Source of the DNA: Sphingomonas parapaucimobilis NBRC 15100
GTDB taxonomy: Bacteria > Pseudomonadota > Alphaproteobacteria > Sphingomonadales > Sphingomonadaceae
Direction: 5' to 3'
Length of the DNA stretch: 55,859 nucleotides
Assembly (NCBI RefSeq): GCF_000787715.1
Contig: NZ_BBPI01000009.1
Span: forward strand, 1-55,859
Positions 7,216 through 16,673 of this stretch are shown piece after piece; the first letter of the stretch is position 1; the number at the start of each line of letters is the position of its first letter. The notes beneath the pieces were generated by a model. The model saw only the letters and a program-made list of their open reading frames with translations. It searched no databases and was not told the origin of the DNA. Made by a program: the position numbers and the translations under genes.

Positions 7216-9662
7216 GCGCCGATCTCCTGAAGCATAGTCGTGATGTGCGCGCGGACCGCCGCCGCCGAGGGAAGCGCCAGCGCGGCAATCGCGGCGGCAC
7301 GGCATTTCACCATGTCGAGCTTGCCGACCAATGCCTTGATCGCCGCCACCCGCGCCGGGGGCACCGACAATTCGGTGACGCCCAGGCCGAGCAGGATCGG
7401 CACCGCCAGACGATCGGCGGCGAGCGAGCCGCAGACACCGACCGGCGTGTCATGCCTGGCCGCGCCGTCGCAGGTCGTGCCGATCAGGCGAAGCACCGCC
7501 GGATGAAGCCCGTCGACCCCCGCCGCCACCGCCGCGTTGCCGCGATCCATGGCCAGCGTATATTGGGTCAAATCGTTCGTGCCGATCGAGAAGAAGTCCG
7601 CCTTACGCGCGAGAATATCGGCGGAAATCGCGGCCGCCGGGGTTTCGATCATGACCCCGACCTCCGCCTCGCGACCGTGCCGGTCGACGACTGCGCGCAC
7701 CGCCTCCAGCTCGGACAGGCTGGCGATCATCGGCGCCATGATCCGGCACGGCTGGCGCACCGCCAGGATGGCGCCGACCTGATCCTCCAGCAGCTGCGGA
7801 TCGGCGAGCGACACGCGGATGCCGCGCAGGCCGAGCGCCGGATTCTCCTCGACGGGCAGGTCCATATAGGGCGCGGGCTTGTCGCCGCCGACATCGAGCA
7901 GCCGGACGATCATCGGCCGGTCGCCCAGCGCATCGGCGATCGCCTGGTAATCGCGGGCCTGCTCGTCACGAGTCGGCGCGGTCTCTCGCTCCAGGAACAG
8001 GAATTCGGTGCGCAGCAGGCCGCAGCCCTCCGCGCCCTCGGCCACCGCCGCCTCGGCATCGGCGACCGAGCCCAGATTGGCGAACATCTCGATCCGGGTG
8101 CCATCGGCCATGCGGCAGGGTCCCTGCGCGGCGCGGGCGGCCTCCATCTCGGCCTTGCGGCGGGCGATGGTGTCGCGCGCCTCGCTTTGCGCCTCGGCAT
8201 CGGGTTCGGGATCGATCAGGCCGCGATCGGCGTCGAGCACGATCACCCGGCCATCCTCCAGCGCGGCCAGCGGCTCGCCGAACGCGACCGCCATGGGCAG
8301 GCCCATGCCCGCCGCCAAAATCGCGGCGTGCGAGGTCGGCCCGCCCTTGACCAGCGCGATGCCCGCCACGACGGCCGCGTCGAGCGCGGCGACCTGGCTG
8401 GGCAGCAGATCCTCGGCGACCAGGATCGCACCCTTGGGGACGCTCGGCCCTTCGATGGGCAGGCCCGCAAGTGCCGCGAGGACATGGCGTTCAAGATCGC
8501 GCAGATCTTCGGCGCGCTCGGCAATACGACGGTCGCCGCTCGACAGCAGGACCGCGACCTGTTCGGTGATTGCTTCCTGCCACGCCACGCCTGCACTCAG
8601 CCCCCGGCCTATCGCAGCCAGCGCGGCGTCGGTCAGCGTCGGGTCGGCCAGCATCGCGCCGTGCGCCGCCATCACGCCGCCACGTGCGCCACCGGCGGCG
8701 GCGGCCTGCGCCAGCCCCTCGCGCACCGTATCGAGCGCCCCGTTCAGGCGCGCGCGCTCTTCCTCGCCCGTCCCCGCCAGCGTCTCGACCGGAATGGCGG
8801 CGCGGGCCAGACGGTGGATCGGCCCGACCGCAAGGCCCGGCGCGGCGGGGACACCGCCCAGCCCCGGCCCCTCGCCGCGTACCGGCTCGGGCACGTCCAC
8901 CGGCGTTTCCTCGGGCGTGGCGTCGTTCAGGAAGGTGATGACCTCGGCCAGGGCGGCGGCGGCCTGCGCCCCGCTCGCCTCGATCCGAACCGTTGTGCCA
9001 TGGCCCAGACCCAGCCCCAGCAGGCCGACCGCGCTCAGCGCCGAAGCATGGCGGTCGCCATGATACAGGGTCACGCGCGCATCGTGACGCCGCACCGCCT
9101 CGACCAGCCGCGCGGCGGGGCGGGCGTGCAGGCCGTGCGAGAGCGCGACGACCGTTTCTTCGATCAGCGTTTCGCCGCCGGTGTCGCCAACCTCCGCCTC
9201 ACCGCCCAGCGGCACGACACGCAACAGCGGATCACCGACCGCCACCAGCCCCTTGGCGATCGGCTCGACGGCATAGCGGGTGGCATCGGCGACGATGATC
9301 GGCGTGACGACGGCAGGCGCGTTCTGGACCAGATAGTCGAGGTCGAAGCGGATCAGCGGCTGGCCCGCCAGCACCCTGGCGCCCGCCTGCACCTGCGGCG
9401 TCAGCCCCTTGCCGCCCAGCGACACGGTGTCGATGCCGATATGACAGATCAGCTCATAGCCGTCGGTGCTGCGCAGCGTGACCGCATGGCCCGCCTCGTG
9501 CACGGTCAGCACGGTCGCGTCGCAGGGCGCGCACAGCGCGTCGTTGACCGGATCGATCGCCATGCCGTCGCCCAGCATCTTTTCGGCGAAGACCGGGTCC
9601 GGCACGTCGGCGAGCGGCGTCACCCAGCCGGCCAGCGGCGCATAAACGGTCAGGTCACTCAT
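7212..9662 (-). CDS. EIIA-HPr-EI fusion phosphotransferase for GlcNAc PTS
   Basis: 816-aa cytosolic fusion of all the soluble PTS components. EIIA of the glucose type (about residues 1-150) has the phospho-His motif CHIGIDTVSLGGKG. HPr (about 165-250) has GLHARPAA with its phospho-His. Enzyme I (about 265-816) has the phospho-His loop GGPTSHAAILA and the PEP-binding motif LLRTEFLFLERE plus IGTNDLTQY. It would pass phosphate from PEP through to NagE, encoded just downstream with a 4-bp overlap. Comparable NagF-type fusions are known in Caulobacter and Xanthomonas GlcNAc loci. All catalytic residues I looked for are intact. Confidence 0.93.
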   Translation of the reverse strand: MSDLTVYAPLAGWVTPLADVPDPVFAEKMLGDGMAIDPVNDALCAPCDATVLTVHEAGHAVTLRSTDGYELICHIGIDTVSLGGKGLTPQVQAGARVLAGQPLIRFDLDYLVQNAPAVVTPIIVADATRYAVEPIAKGLVAVGDPLLRVVPLGGEAEVGDTGGETLIEETVVALSHGLHARPAARLVEAVRRHDARVTLYHGDRHASALSAVGLLGLGLGHGTTVRIEASGAQAAAALAEVITFLNDATPEETPVDVPEPVRGEGPGLGGVPAAPGLAVGPIHRLARAAIPVETLAGTGEEERARLNGALDTVREGLAQAAAAGGARGGVMAAHGAMLADPTLTDAALAAIGRGLSAGVAWQEAITEQVAVLLSSGDRRIAERAEDLRDLERHVLAALAGLPIEGPSVPKGAILVAEDLLPSQVAALDAAVVAGIALVKGGPTSHAAILAAGMGLPMAVAFGEPLAALEDGRVIVLDADRGLIDPEPDAEAQSEARDTIARRKAEMEAARAAQGPCRMADGTRIEMFANLGSVADAEAAVAEGAEGCGLLRTEFLFLERETAPTRDEQARDYQAIADALGDRPMIVRLLDVGGDKPAPYMDLPVEENPALGLRGIRVSLADPQLLEDQVGAILAVRQPCRIMAPMIASLSELEAVRAVVDRHGREAEVGVMIETPAAAISADILARKADFFSIGTNDLTQYTLAMDRGNAAVAAGVDGLHPAVLRLIGTTCDGAARHDTPVGVCGSLAADRLAVPILLGLGVTELSVPPARVAAIKALVGKLDMVKCRAAAIAALALPSAAAVRAHITTMLQEIGA

Positions 9663-9717
9663 CGCACGTCACTTTCGCCAAACTGCATTCCTTCCCCGTG
9701 AGCGATCGCCGACGCAT

Positions 9718-12621
9718 TCAGCGCGGATCGATCGTCACCCGGCCCAGCAGGCCGCTATCGATATTGCCCATCCCCGCGACGATCAGCGCGATGGTCCGCT
9801 TGCCCGCGCCCGCCGGAAGCGGCGCGGTCATGGGGCCGGGTTTGGGATCGCGCTTCTCCGCGACCAGCTGGCCATCGACCCACAGGCTCGCCATGCCGCC
9901 GACCGAGGCCAGCCGCAGTTCGCCGCCGCGTGCCGCGACCGCCCGCCGGGGTGTCACGACCGCACGATAGACACGCCAGCCAGCCCCTTCCGCCGGGGTC
10001 GGCGTGCCCGCCTGGACAAAGGCCCAGCCATTATTATCGCTCGCGGCGGGCGCGAGATCGGGCGCAGGCCTGGTCGCCAGCAGCGGCGAGCGCCGCCATT
10101 CGCGCACGTCCATATCGCCGCTCATCACCGCGACCTGCGCACGCGGTTTCACGCCCAGCCGGTCGAGCTTCAGCGTCGCCGGTTTCAGCCCGTCCGCCGT
10201 CGCGCGGATGACGATCCGCCCACGCCCGGTATCGGGCCGCACAATCATCTGGGCCAGACCGTTGAACAGCGAACGCTGGTTGCCCTTTTCGGACTCGTGG
10301 CTGTTGGGATCGCCATTGCCGACGCCGATAATCGCCCCGCCCTCGATGGTGAAGCGGGTCATCAGATTGGCGGTCGGAACGTGACGCCCCCTGGCGTCGA
10401 CCGCATCGATGGTGATCGCCTGCGCGTCCTCGGTATCGCCCGCCATCACGGTGCGCGCCGGGGTCAGCCGCAGCGCTATGGCCGCGCCGACCGTCTCATG
10501 CGCCGCGCGCGCGACCTCGCGACCGCCGCGATAGGCGATCGCCTCGATCCGGCCCGGCGCGTAGGGGATGGTCCACTCATTACCCATCAGCCGGTCGACT
10601 GCGGCTTCGCCCACCGTCTTGCCGTTCAGGCGAAGGACGACACGCTCGGCATTGGACAGGACCAGGGCCTTGGTCGGCTTGCCCTCGCGACCCGGCCAGC
10701 TCCAGTGCGGCGCGATGGCGACCACGGGCTGGTCATCGACCCAGGCGGCGCGGTGGATGTCGAAGGCGGTCTTGGGAAAGCCGCACAGGTCCATGATACC
10801 GAAGAAGCTGGCGATGGTCGGCCATTCATAGGGCGTCGGCTCGCCATGATAGTCGAAGCCGGTCCAGACGAAGCCGCCCGCCACAAAGGCGCGCTCGGCG
10901 ATCTTCTTCCAGACACCGCGATGCGTATCGCCCCAGCTCGCCGCCTCGACGTCGTAGCTCGACGCGATGTGGCGGGCCGGATCGCTCTCGAACGCGCCGC
11001 GCGTCATGAAGGCGCTGGTATCCTCCGAACTGGTCATCGGCTTGGCCGGGTTCAGCTGGTGATAGCGGTCGTAATCGCCCTGATAATAGTTGAACCCGGT
11101 CACATCGACGACCTGCGCGACGTTGATCGGATTGAAGAATGCCCCGTTCATCGCCGCCGTCACCGGGCGGCTGTCGTCCAGCGCGCGGACCCAGTGCGCC
11201 ATGCGCTTGACCATCTCGACGCCCGCAGGCGTGCCCTGCATCGGCTCCTCGTTGAAGACCGACCACAGGATGACGCTGGGGTGGTTGCGGTCGCGCCGGA
11301 CCAGCCATTCCAGCTGCGCACGATATTCGGGCGCGGGATTGAACTGCCGGTTCTCGTTCATCACCAGCAGGCCGAGCCGGTCGCACCAGTCGAGCAGTTC
11401 CGGCGTCGGCGCATTATGGCTGGACCGGATGGCATTGCAGCCCATCGCCTTCAGCCGCTCCAGCCGCCAGCCGAGCAGCGCATCGGGGATCGCAGTGCCG
11501 ACGCCCGCATGATCCTGATGCAGGCAGACGCCCTTCAGCTTGACGGGGCGGTCGTTGAGAAAAAAGCCGTTGGCCGCATCGAAGCGGATCGTGCGGAAGC
11601 CGATCGGCACCCGCCGCTCGTCCGCCACCTGTCCGTCGCGGAGCAGCCGCACGTCGAGCGTGTAGAGGATCGGCCGCTCGACCGACCAGAGCATGGGGTC
11701 GGCGACCGGCAGGTCGAGCACCGCCTTGCCTTCGTCCAGCGCGGGCACCGTCGCCTTTGCCTGTCCTTGCGCGACGACCTTGCCCTGCGGGTCGAGCAGC
11801 CGCGCCTCGACCGTGACCGGGCTGTCGGTCTCGACAATGCTGGTCAACGTCGCGGTGACGGGAACATGCCAGCCGGACGCGCCTTTGCGCGGATCGCCAT
11901 GCACGCCGTCGGTCGCGATCGACACCGGCGCATAATCGCCCAGCCAGACATGGCGGTACAGGCCAGCGCCCTCATACCACCAGCCCTCCATCGCCTCCGC
12001 ATCGACACGGACGGCGACGACATTGGCTTCATCCCCGAAGCGCGCGAACGGGGTCAGGTCGATGCGGACGGCGTTATAACCGGAGAAATTGTGCGAAACG
12101 ACGCTGCCATTGACCCAGATCGTCGCGAAGGTCGCGATGCCACCGAATTCCAGCTCGATCCGGCGACCGCGCTGGGCGGGATCCAGCCGGAAGCTGCGCC
12201 GATACCAGCCGATCCCGCGCGGGCGATAGCCTTGCGCGACATTGGCGGTCTTGACGAAGGGCTGGAACGAGGCCCAGTCGTGCGGCAGGTCGACCGCCTG
12301 CCAGTCGCTGTCGTCATAATCGACCGCCGCCGCGCCGCGTGCATTCCCGGCCTTGACCGACAGGTAAGTGGCGTTGTGCGTGTCGAGCGGCGCAGGCGCG
12401 ACATCGCCTTCGTGGAACAGCCAGCCGCGATCCATCAGGACGCGGGCCGCATCCTGCACCGGCAAAGCGGGAGGAAGCTGGTCCACCGGCTCGGGCATGG
12501 GCAGCGCGCCCGCGCCGTCCGCCGGGCGGCGGCTGGCGGCGAAGGCCGGGACCGGCGCAATGCCGCCCGCCAGCCCCACCACCGCACTGCCCAGCAGAAG
12601 GTCGCGGCGCGCGACCGTCAT
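9718..12621 (-). CDS. GH2 family beta-galactosidase-type glycosidase, exported
   Basis: 967-aa GH2 enzyme with the usual order: jelly-roll sugar-binding domain (about residues 60-230), immunoglobulin-like domain (240-345), TIM barrel (350-640), then C-terminal beta domains of the DUF4982 type. The acid/base is Glu458 in FNEEP and the nucleophile is Glu533 in TSSED. The N-terminus carries a twin-arginine-like signal (ARRDLLLGSAVVGLAGG), so it should be periplasmic. It sits inside the nag operon: its ATG overlaps the nagA stop (ATGA at 12618-12621) and the PTS fusion follows 55 bp later. That context suggests removal of galactose from Gal-GlcNAc glycans. Galactosidase specificity is inferred from the family, not proven. 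Confidence 0.87.
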   Translation of the reverse strand: MTVARRDLLLGSAVVGLAGGIAPVPAFAASRRPADGAGALPMPEPVDQLPPALPVQDAARVLMDRGWLFHEGDVAPAPLDTHNATYLSVKAGNARGAAAVDYDDSDWQAVDLPHDWASFQPFVKTANVAQGYRPRGIGWYRRSFRLDPAQRGRRIELEFGGIATFATIWVNGSVVSHNFSGYNAVRIDLTPFARFGDEANVVAVRVDAEAMEGWWYEGAGLYRHVWLGDYAPVSIATDGVHGDPRKGASGWHVPVTATLTSIVETDSPVTVEARLLDPQGKVVAQGQAKATVPALDEGKAVLDLPVADPMLWSVERPILYTLDVRLLRDGQVADERRVPIGFRTIRFDAANGFFLNDRPVKLKGVCLHQDHAGVGTAIPDALLGWRLERLKAMGCNAIRSSHNAPTPELLDWCDRLGLLVMNENRQFNPAPEYRAQLEWLVRRDRNHPSVILWSVFNEEPMQGTPAGVEMVKRMAHWVRALDDSRPVTAAMNGAFFNPINVAQVVDVTGFNYYQGDYDRYHQLNPAKPMTSSEDTSAFMTRGAFESDPARHIASSYDVEAASWGDTHRGVWKKIAERAFVAGGFVWTGFDYHGEPTPYEWPTIASFFGIMDLCGFPKTAFDIHRAAWVDDQPVVAIAPHWSWPGREGKPTKALVLSNAERVVLRLNGKTVGEAAVDRLMGNEWTIPYAPGRIEAIAYRGGREVARAAHETVGAAIALRLTPARTVMAGDTEDAQAITIDAVDARGRHVPTANLMTRFTIEGGAIIGVGNGDPNSHESEKGNQRSLFNGLAQMIVRPDTGRGRIVIRATADGLKPATLKLDRLGVKPRAQVAVMSGDMDVREWRRSPLLATRPAPDLAPAASDNNGWAFVQAGTPTPAEGAGWRVYRAVVTPRRAVAARGGELRLASVGGMASLWVDGQLVAEKRDPKPGPMTAPLPAGAGKRTIALIVAGMGNIDSGLLGRVTIDPR

Positions 12622-13757
12622 GCCGCGACCGGCTCCGCCGCGGCGATGCGCGTCTCGACCGGCTTGAGCGCGGCGTCGAGCACCACCCAGTCGGCGCGCA
12701 ATCCCGTCGCCAGCGCCCCACGCTCATGCGACAGGCCCAGAAACGCCGCCGGGTTGGTGGCGGCCAGCACCGCCGCCTGGTCGACGGTGATGCGCAGCTG
12801 CTCGACCGCATTGGCGACCGCCGACCCCATGTCGAGGTCCGAGCCTGCCAGCGTGCCGTCGGCATAGGTACACTTGCCGCCCGACACGTCGATATGACGG
12901 CCGTGCAGGACGAAGTCCTTCTCCACCGCGCCGACCGACGACATGGCATCGGTGACGAGCATCAGCTTCTCGAACGGCCGCGCCTTCACCGCCAGCCGCA
13001 ACATCGGCGCGGAGACGTGGAAGCCGTCGATGATGAGACCGCTATACGGACGCGGATCGTCCAGCGTCGCGCCCGCCAGACCCGGTACGCGCTGCTGCAT
13101 GGCGGGCATCGCGTTATAGAGGTGCGTGACGCCGACGACGCCCGCGCCGAACGCCTCGACAGCCTGTTCGTAGCTGGCTTCGCTATGCCCCGCGCTCACC
13201 AGCACGCCCGCCTCCGCCAGACGGCGGATGGTGGGGACCGGCACCCGCTCGGGCGCGATGGTCAGCATGACCTTGCCCTTGCGCGGGCGGGTGAGGACGG
13301 CGAGCATCTCCTCGTCCAGATCGCGGAAGCGCGTCGGGTCGTGGATGCCCTTGCGCGCGGGGTTCAGCACCGGCCCCTCGACATGGATGCCGACGATGCC
13401 AGGCACCCGGGCCTCGATCGCCTCGTCGATCGCGTCGAGCGCGCGGGCGATCTTGTCGGGCGTCTCGCTGACCAGGGTCGGCAGCATCGCGGTGGTGCCA
13501 TAGACAGCGTGCGCCGCCGCCATGGCCGCAATGCCATCCACGTCCAGCCGGTCGTTGAACAGCACGCCGCCGCCGCCATTGACCTGCGTATCGATATAGC
13601 CGGGCACGACCCAGCCGCCGTTCAGGTCGATCGTGTCGGCCGAACCTTCGACCGAACCGATCGAGGCGATGCGATCGCCGTCGACGGTGATCTCCGCACC
13701 CTGCAGGACGCCGCCCGAAGTCGCGACATGGCCGTTGACGAAACGGAAGCGGGTCAT
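12618..13757 (-). CDS. nagA: N-acetylglucosamine-6-phosphate deacetylase
   Basis: 379-aa cytosolic amidohydrolase converting GlcNAc-6-P to GlcN-6-P plus acetate. Visible family motifs are the metal-site HVEGPVLN (about residue 125), GHSEASY, THLYNAM and the catalytic Asp region LVTDAMSSVG. Length is typical for NagA (about 380). It overlaps the preceding SIS gene by ATGA (13754-13757) and the following GH2 gene likewise, so it is in the core of a tightly coupled nag operon. No missing key residue was seen. Confidence 0.95.
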   Translation of the reverse strand: MTRFRFVNGHVATSGGVLQGAEITVDGDRIASIGSVEGSADTIDLNGGWVVPGYIDTQVNGGGGVLFNDRLDVDGIAAMAAAHAVYGTTAMLPTLVSETPDKIARALDAIDEAIEARVPGIVGIHVEGPVLNPARKGIHDPTRFRDLDEEMLAVLTRPRKGKVMLTIAPERVPVPTIRRLAEAGVLVSAGHSEASYEQAVEAFGAGVVGVTHLYNAMPAMQQRVPGLAGATLDDPRPYSGLIIDGFHVSAPMLRLAVKARPFEKLMLVTDAMSSVGAVEKDFVLHGRHIDVSGGKCTYADGTLAGSDLDMGSAVANAVEQLRITVDQAAVLAATNPAAFLGLSHERGALATGLRADWVVLDAALKPVETRIAAAEPVAA

Positions 13758-14794
13758 AGCGTGCGGGTCACTTTCTGCAGATGCGGCGGCGAGTCGGGGT
13801 CCATGCCACGGGCGAGCGCCAGCGCCTCGACCATGCGGTAGAAGCTGGCGAGCATCGCGATCGGCTCCAGCGCGGGATGCTCGGCCACCATGGGCAGCGC
13901 ACCGCCCTGCCCCGCGACGAACGGCTTGGCACCGCGCGCGGCGAACTGGTCGGCGACCGCCTTCACATCCTCGCCCGCCACGTCGGAGGTGGCGAAGCCC
14001 AGCACCGAATAGCCCGGCTCGACGATGCGCATCGGGCCATGGCGCACTTCGGCGGCACTGAACGGCTCGGCCTGGATCGAGCAGGTTTCCTTGAGCTTCA
14101 GCGCGGCTTCCTGCGCCACGCCATAGCCGTAACCGCGTCCCAGCACGAACATCTGGCTGACCTCGCGCAGCCCCTCGACCGCCGGGGACCAGTCGAGGCC
14201 CAGCGCCTGTTCGACCTGACCCGGCAGATCGTCGAGGGCGGCCTCCAGCGTCTCGTCGCCTGCCCAGACGGCGGCGAGCTGCGCCAGACCCGCCAGCGCG
14301 GTCAGGCAGGATTTGGTGGCGGCGACGGCCTTTTCCGGACCGGCCGACAGCGGCAGGAAGGTGTCCGCGCCGATCGCCAGCGGCGACTCTTCATCGTTCA
14401 CGAGCGCCACGATATGCGCGCCGCCCGCCCGGTACGCCTCGACCGTCGCCAGCAGGTCCGGGCTGCGCCCCGACTGCGAAATGGCGATGACCAGCGCACC
14501 CTGCACCTTCATCGGCGTCTCGAAGATCGACGCGACCGACGGAGCGGCCGACGAGACCGGCACGCCGGTCTTGGTCTCCAGGATATATTTCCCATAGGTC
14601 GCGGCGTGGTCCGACGACCCACGCGCAATGGTGATGATCACCGGCGGCGGGGCGGCACGCAGCCGCTCGGCCAGCGCCTTGACGGTCGGCGCATTGCGCG
14701 CGAGCAACCGGGCGATCGCTTCCGGCGCCTCCCCCGCTTCCGCTCCCATCAGGGTGCTGGTCCCCGCACTACCGGCGGTCATCACATCAGACAT
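13754..14794 (-). CDS. SIS-domain glucosamine-6-phosphate deaminase (NagB-II type)
   Basis: 346-aa protein with two tandem SIS domains (about residues 40-170 and 205-330), equivalent to the isomerase half of GlmS without the glutaminase domain. Motifs include IARGSSDHAATYGK, AISQSGRSPD and EVRHGPM. In alphaproteobacterial and Shewanella GlcNAc pathways this architecture acts as NagB-II, deaminating GlcN-6-P to fructose-6-P and ammonia. No classic NagB is seen in the window, so this gene probably fills that step. It overlaps the upstream nagR stop by 8 bp and the downstream nagA start by 4 bp. An aldose-ketose isomerase on a related amino sugar is the alternative. Confidence 0.88.
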   Translation of the reverse strand: MSDVMTAGSAGTSTLMGAEAGEAPEAIARLLARNAPTVKALAERLRAAPPPVIITIARGSSDHAATYGKYILETKTGVPVSSAAPSVASIFETPMKVQGALVIAISQSGRSPDLLATVEAYRAGGAHIVALVNDEESPLAIGADTFLPLSAGPEKAVAATKSCLTALAGLAQLAAVWAGDETLEAALDDLPGQVEQALGLDWSPAVEGLREVSQMFVLGRGYGYGVAQEAALKLKETCSIQAEPFSAAEVRHGPMRIVEPGYSVLGFATSDVAGEDVKAVADQFAARGAKPFVAGQGGALPMVAEHPALEPIAMLASFYRMVEALALARGMDPDSPPHLQKVTRTL

Positions 14795-15560
14795 CGGTTA
14801 ACTCCGCGACGAAATCATAGGCATCGCCGCGATAGAAGGACTGGGTATATTCCACCGCCCGTCCATCGCGTAGAAATCCGCGCCGTTCGATCAACAGGCC
14901 CGCATGGCCCGGATCGACATCCAGCATCTTGGCATGATCGGCCCCGAACGGCACCGCGCGCAACCGCTGAAGCGCGCGCACCGGCCGGTTGCCGGTCCGC
15001 TCCAGCGCCGCATAGAGCGACCGGTCGACCGCCTCGATCGACGGCAGCGCAAAGCCCGCGATGGTCGACACCTCGATCGCCATCGGCACCTCGTCGGCGA
15101 AGCGCACACGCTGGAAGCGATAGACCGGCGCACCCGGCGACAGGCCCAGCGACAACGCCTCTTCCGGCGTCACGGTGCCCGGCGCACGGCTGACCCACTG
15201 GCTGCTCGGCGTGCGACCGCGCGCGATCATGTCCTCCGAGAAGGAGGACAGTTTGGAGAAGCTCTTCTCGACACGACCCGCGACGAAGGTCCCGGCGCCG
15301 CGCCTGCGCGTCAGCAGCCCTTCCTCGACCAGCCCGCCGATCGCCTTGCGCACCGTGATCCGCGACACGTCATATTCGATCGCCAGATCGCGCTCGGCGG
15401 GGATCGCGTCATCCTCGGCCAGGATATTGCTGGTGATCGCATCACGCAGCAACTGCTGGAGCTGGAGGTATAACGGCGCGGGGTTCCCCTTTCGGAAGGA
15501 GCCGACCTGCGCCGAGAATGTCATGGCCGCGCCATCCCCCTTTGCCCGGGCGTCGCTCAT
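14787..15560 (-). CDS. nagR: GntR/HutC family regulator of GlcNAc genes (NagR-like)
   Basis: About 257-aa regulator: GntR winged helix (about residues 35-100, with DLAIEYDVSRITVRKAIGGL) and a C-terminal UTRA ligand-binding domain (about 115-255). HutC-type members such as NagR/YvoA and DasR bind GlcN-6-P or GlcNAc-6-P and repress GlcNAc genes. The ATG at 15560 is used here; an internal ATG at 15524 with a GGGGG element 11 nt upstream is equally possible. Starts further upstream are unlikely because a TATAAT promoter element lies at 15617-15622. It is the first gene of the SIS-nagA-GH2-PTS operon. Confidence 0.9.
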   Translation of the reverse strand: MSDARAKGDGAAMTFSAQVGSFRKGNPAPLYLQLQQLLRDAITSNILAEDDAIPAERDLAIEYDVSRITVRKAIGGLVEEGLLTRRRGAGTFVAGRVEKSFSKLSSFSEDMIARGRTPSSQWVSRAPGTVTPEEALSLGLSPGAPVYRFQRVRFADEVPMAIEVSTIAGFALPSIEAVDRSLYAALERTGNRPVRALQRLRAVPFGADHAKMLDVDPGHAGLLIERRGFLRDGRAVEYTQSFYRGDAYDFVAELTDV

Positions 15561-15612
15561 GCCACGCCCCGCTTCATCGACAGGCTTATCGCAGCCGAAC
15601 CAAGCGAGCAAT

Positions 15613-15640
15613 AGGTATTATATTTGGCATACATTGGCTT
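15613..15640 (-). promoter_or_regulatory. Candidate nagR promoter with repeated GG-hexamers
   Basis: On the minus strand a perfect TATAAT (plus-strand ATTATA, 15617-15622) lies about 57 bp before the nagR ATG at 15560. No good -35 box is seen at 16-18 bp. Read on the plus strand the same segment has AGGTAT (15613), TGGCAT (15625) and TGGCTT (15635), spaced 12 and 10 bp, which could be protein-binding half-sites covering the promoter. This is inference from spacing only. Confidence 0.4.
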
Positions 15641-16387
15641 TTATCCTTCCCCTATCTTCCGTCGGATTGCCGCGATGCGATCGGCACTCGTCCGACGCCT
15701 CGGCCCCATGGCAAAACCCATGTCGAGCACCCGCGAATCCCCCCAATCCTCGCGCATGCTGGCCGAGGCGTGGACCGCATCGACCCCGGTCCGGGCGAGC
15801 AACGCCGCAACATTGTCCGCCGAGACGCCGGATCCAGCGATGATGGACAAGCGCCCATCGGCCGCCGCGACCATCTTTGCGATGACCTCCGCACCCTGCT
15901 CGGCCGTCGCCGCACCGCCGGACGTCAGGATATGGTCATAGCCCAGCGCCGCCGCCTGTCCGACCGCCTCGACGGGGTCCGCCACCAGGTCGATCGCCCG
16001 GTGCAGCACGATCGCCACTCCGGCCGCTGCCTCCCGCCATCGAGCGAGCACGTCCAGGTCCAGCCGCCGGTCGTCCGCCATCGCCCCGACCACGACCCCC
16101 GCCACGCCCATCGCCACCATGTGACGAATTTCTTTGGTGGCCAGTGCCATATCGGCACAGTCATAGCGGAAATCGCCGTCACGCGGCCGCACCATCGCAT
16201 GCACCGGCACGCCGGACTCCACCGCATGAGCGACCAGCGCCGCCGAGGGCGTCAGCCCGCCCAGGGCCAGCGCGCCGCAAAGCTCGATCCGGTCGGCTCC
16301 CGCCGCCACGACCGCCGCCACGCCATCCGCGTCATCGACGCAAATCTCCAGCAGCGGCGCCCCGGCCCGGACTGGTGACATGACCAT
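15641..16387 (-). CDS. cutC: CutC family protein
   Basis: 248-aa TIM-barrel protein of the CutC family (LEICVDDADGVAAVVAAGADRIELCGAL-type N-terminus, here in pieces; later LTSGGAATAEQG and IAGSGVSADNV). It was named for copper homeostasis in E. coli, but that role is disputed. In several proteobacteria cutC sits with chitobiose/GlcNAc genes, as here, suggesting an undefined role in amino-sugar metabolism. Start at 16387 chosen because GGGGGAAG lies 7 nt upstream; the ATG at 16381 is the alternative. It is 80 bp upstream of nagR, on the same strand. Confidence 0.9.
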   Translation of the reverse strand: MVMSPVRAGAPLLEICVDDADGVAAVVAAGADRIELCGALALGGLTPSAALVAHAVESGVPVHAMVRPRDGDFRYDCADMALATKEIRHMVAMGVAGVVVGAMADDRRLDLDVLARWREAAAGVAIVLHRAIDLVADPVEAVGQAAALGYDHILTSGGAATAEQGAEVIAKMVAAADGRLSIIAGSGVSADNVAALLARTGVDAVHASASMREDWGDSRVLDMGFAMGPRRRTSADRIAAIRRKIGEG

Positions 16388-16533
16388 CTTGAACTTCCCC
16401 CGGCCCATTTGCCCCGCCCGCCCGGACCACTGCCGCGCGGATCTTTCACGGATGCGTCATTTAAGCAGCACGCCGGACAATGCGCCAGCCCAATGGTCTC
16501 ATGACGAGAACGTCACATTTTTTCCGTTTACGG

Positions 16534-16577
16534 ACCAATGTCAGTTTGGTTACAAGTTGGTAGTTCCGGCATATCAT
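16534..16577 (+). promoter_or_regulatory. Candidate operator and promoter of the GlcNAc-locus TonB receptor
   Basis: In the 286-bp gap between divergent cutC and the TonB receptor, TTACAA (16550-16555) and TATCAT (16572-16577) are spaced 16 bp and could be -35/-10 elements, giving a 5' leader of about 90 nt. Directly upstream and touching the -35 is an inverted repeat ACCAA-N7-TTGGT (16534-16550). Two direct TGGT elements (16547 and 16558) are one helical turn apart. A repressor such as NagR or a LacI protein could bind here. No other structure stands out in the gap. Confidence 0.4.
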
Positions 16578-16673
16578 ATAAAAAGCCGGCCGGGGAGGAC
16601 GCCACCAGCCATCCCCAGACAACAATAAAAGCGCGCGCGGTGGAGCGGCGAAAGATTTTTGGGGGATTTCACC

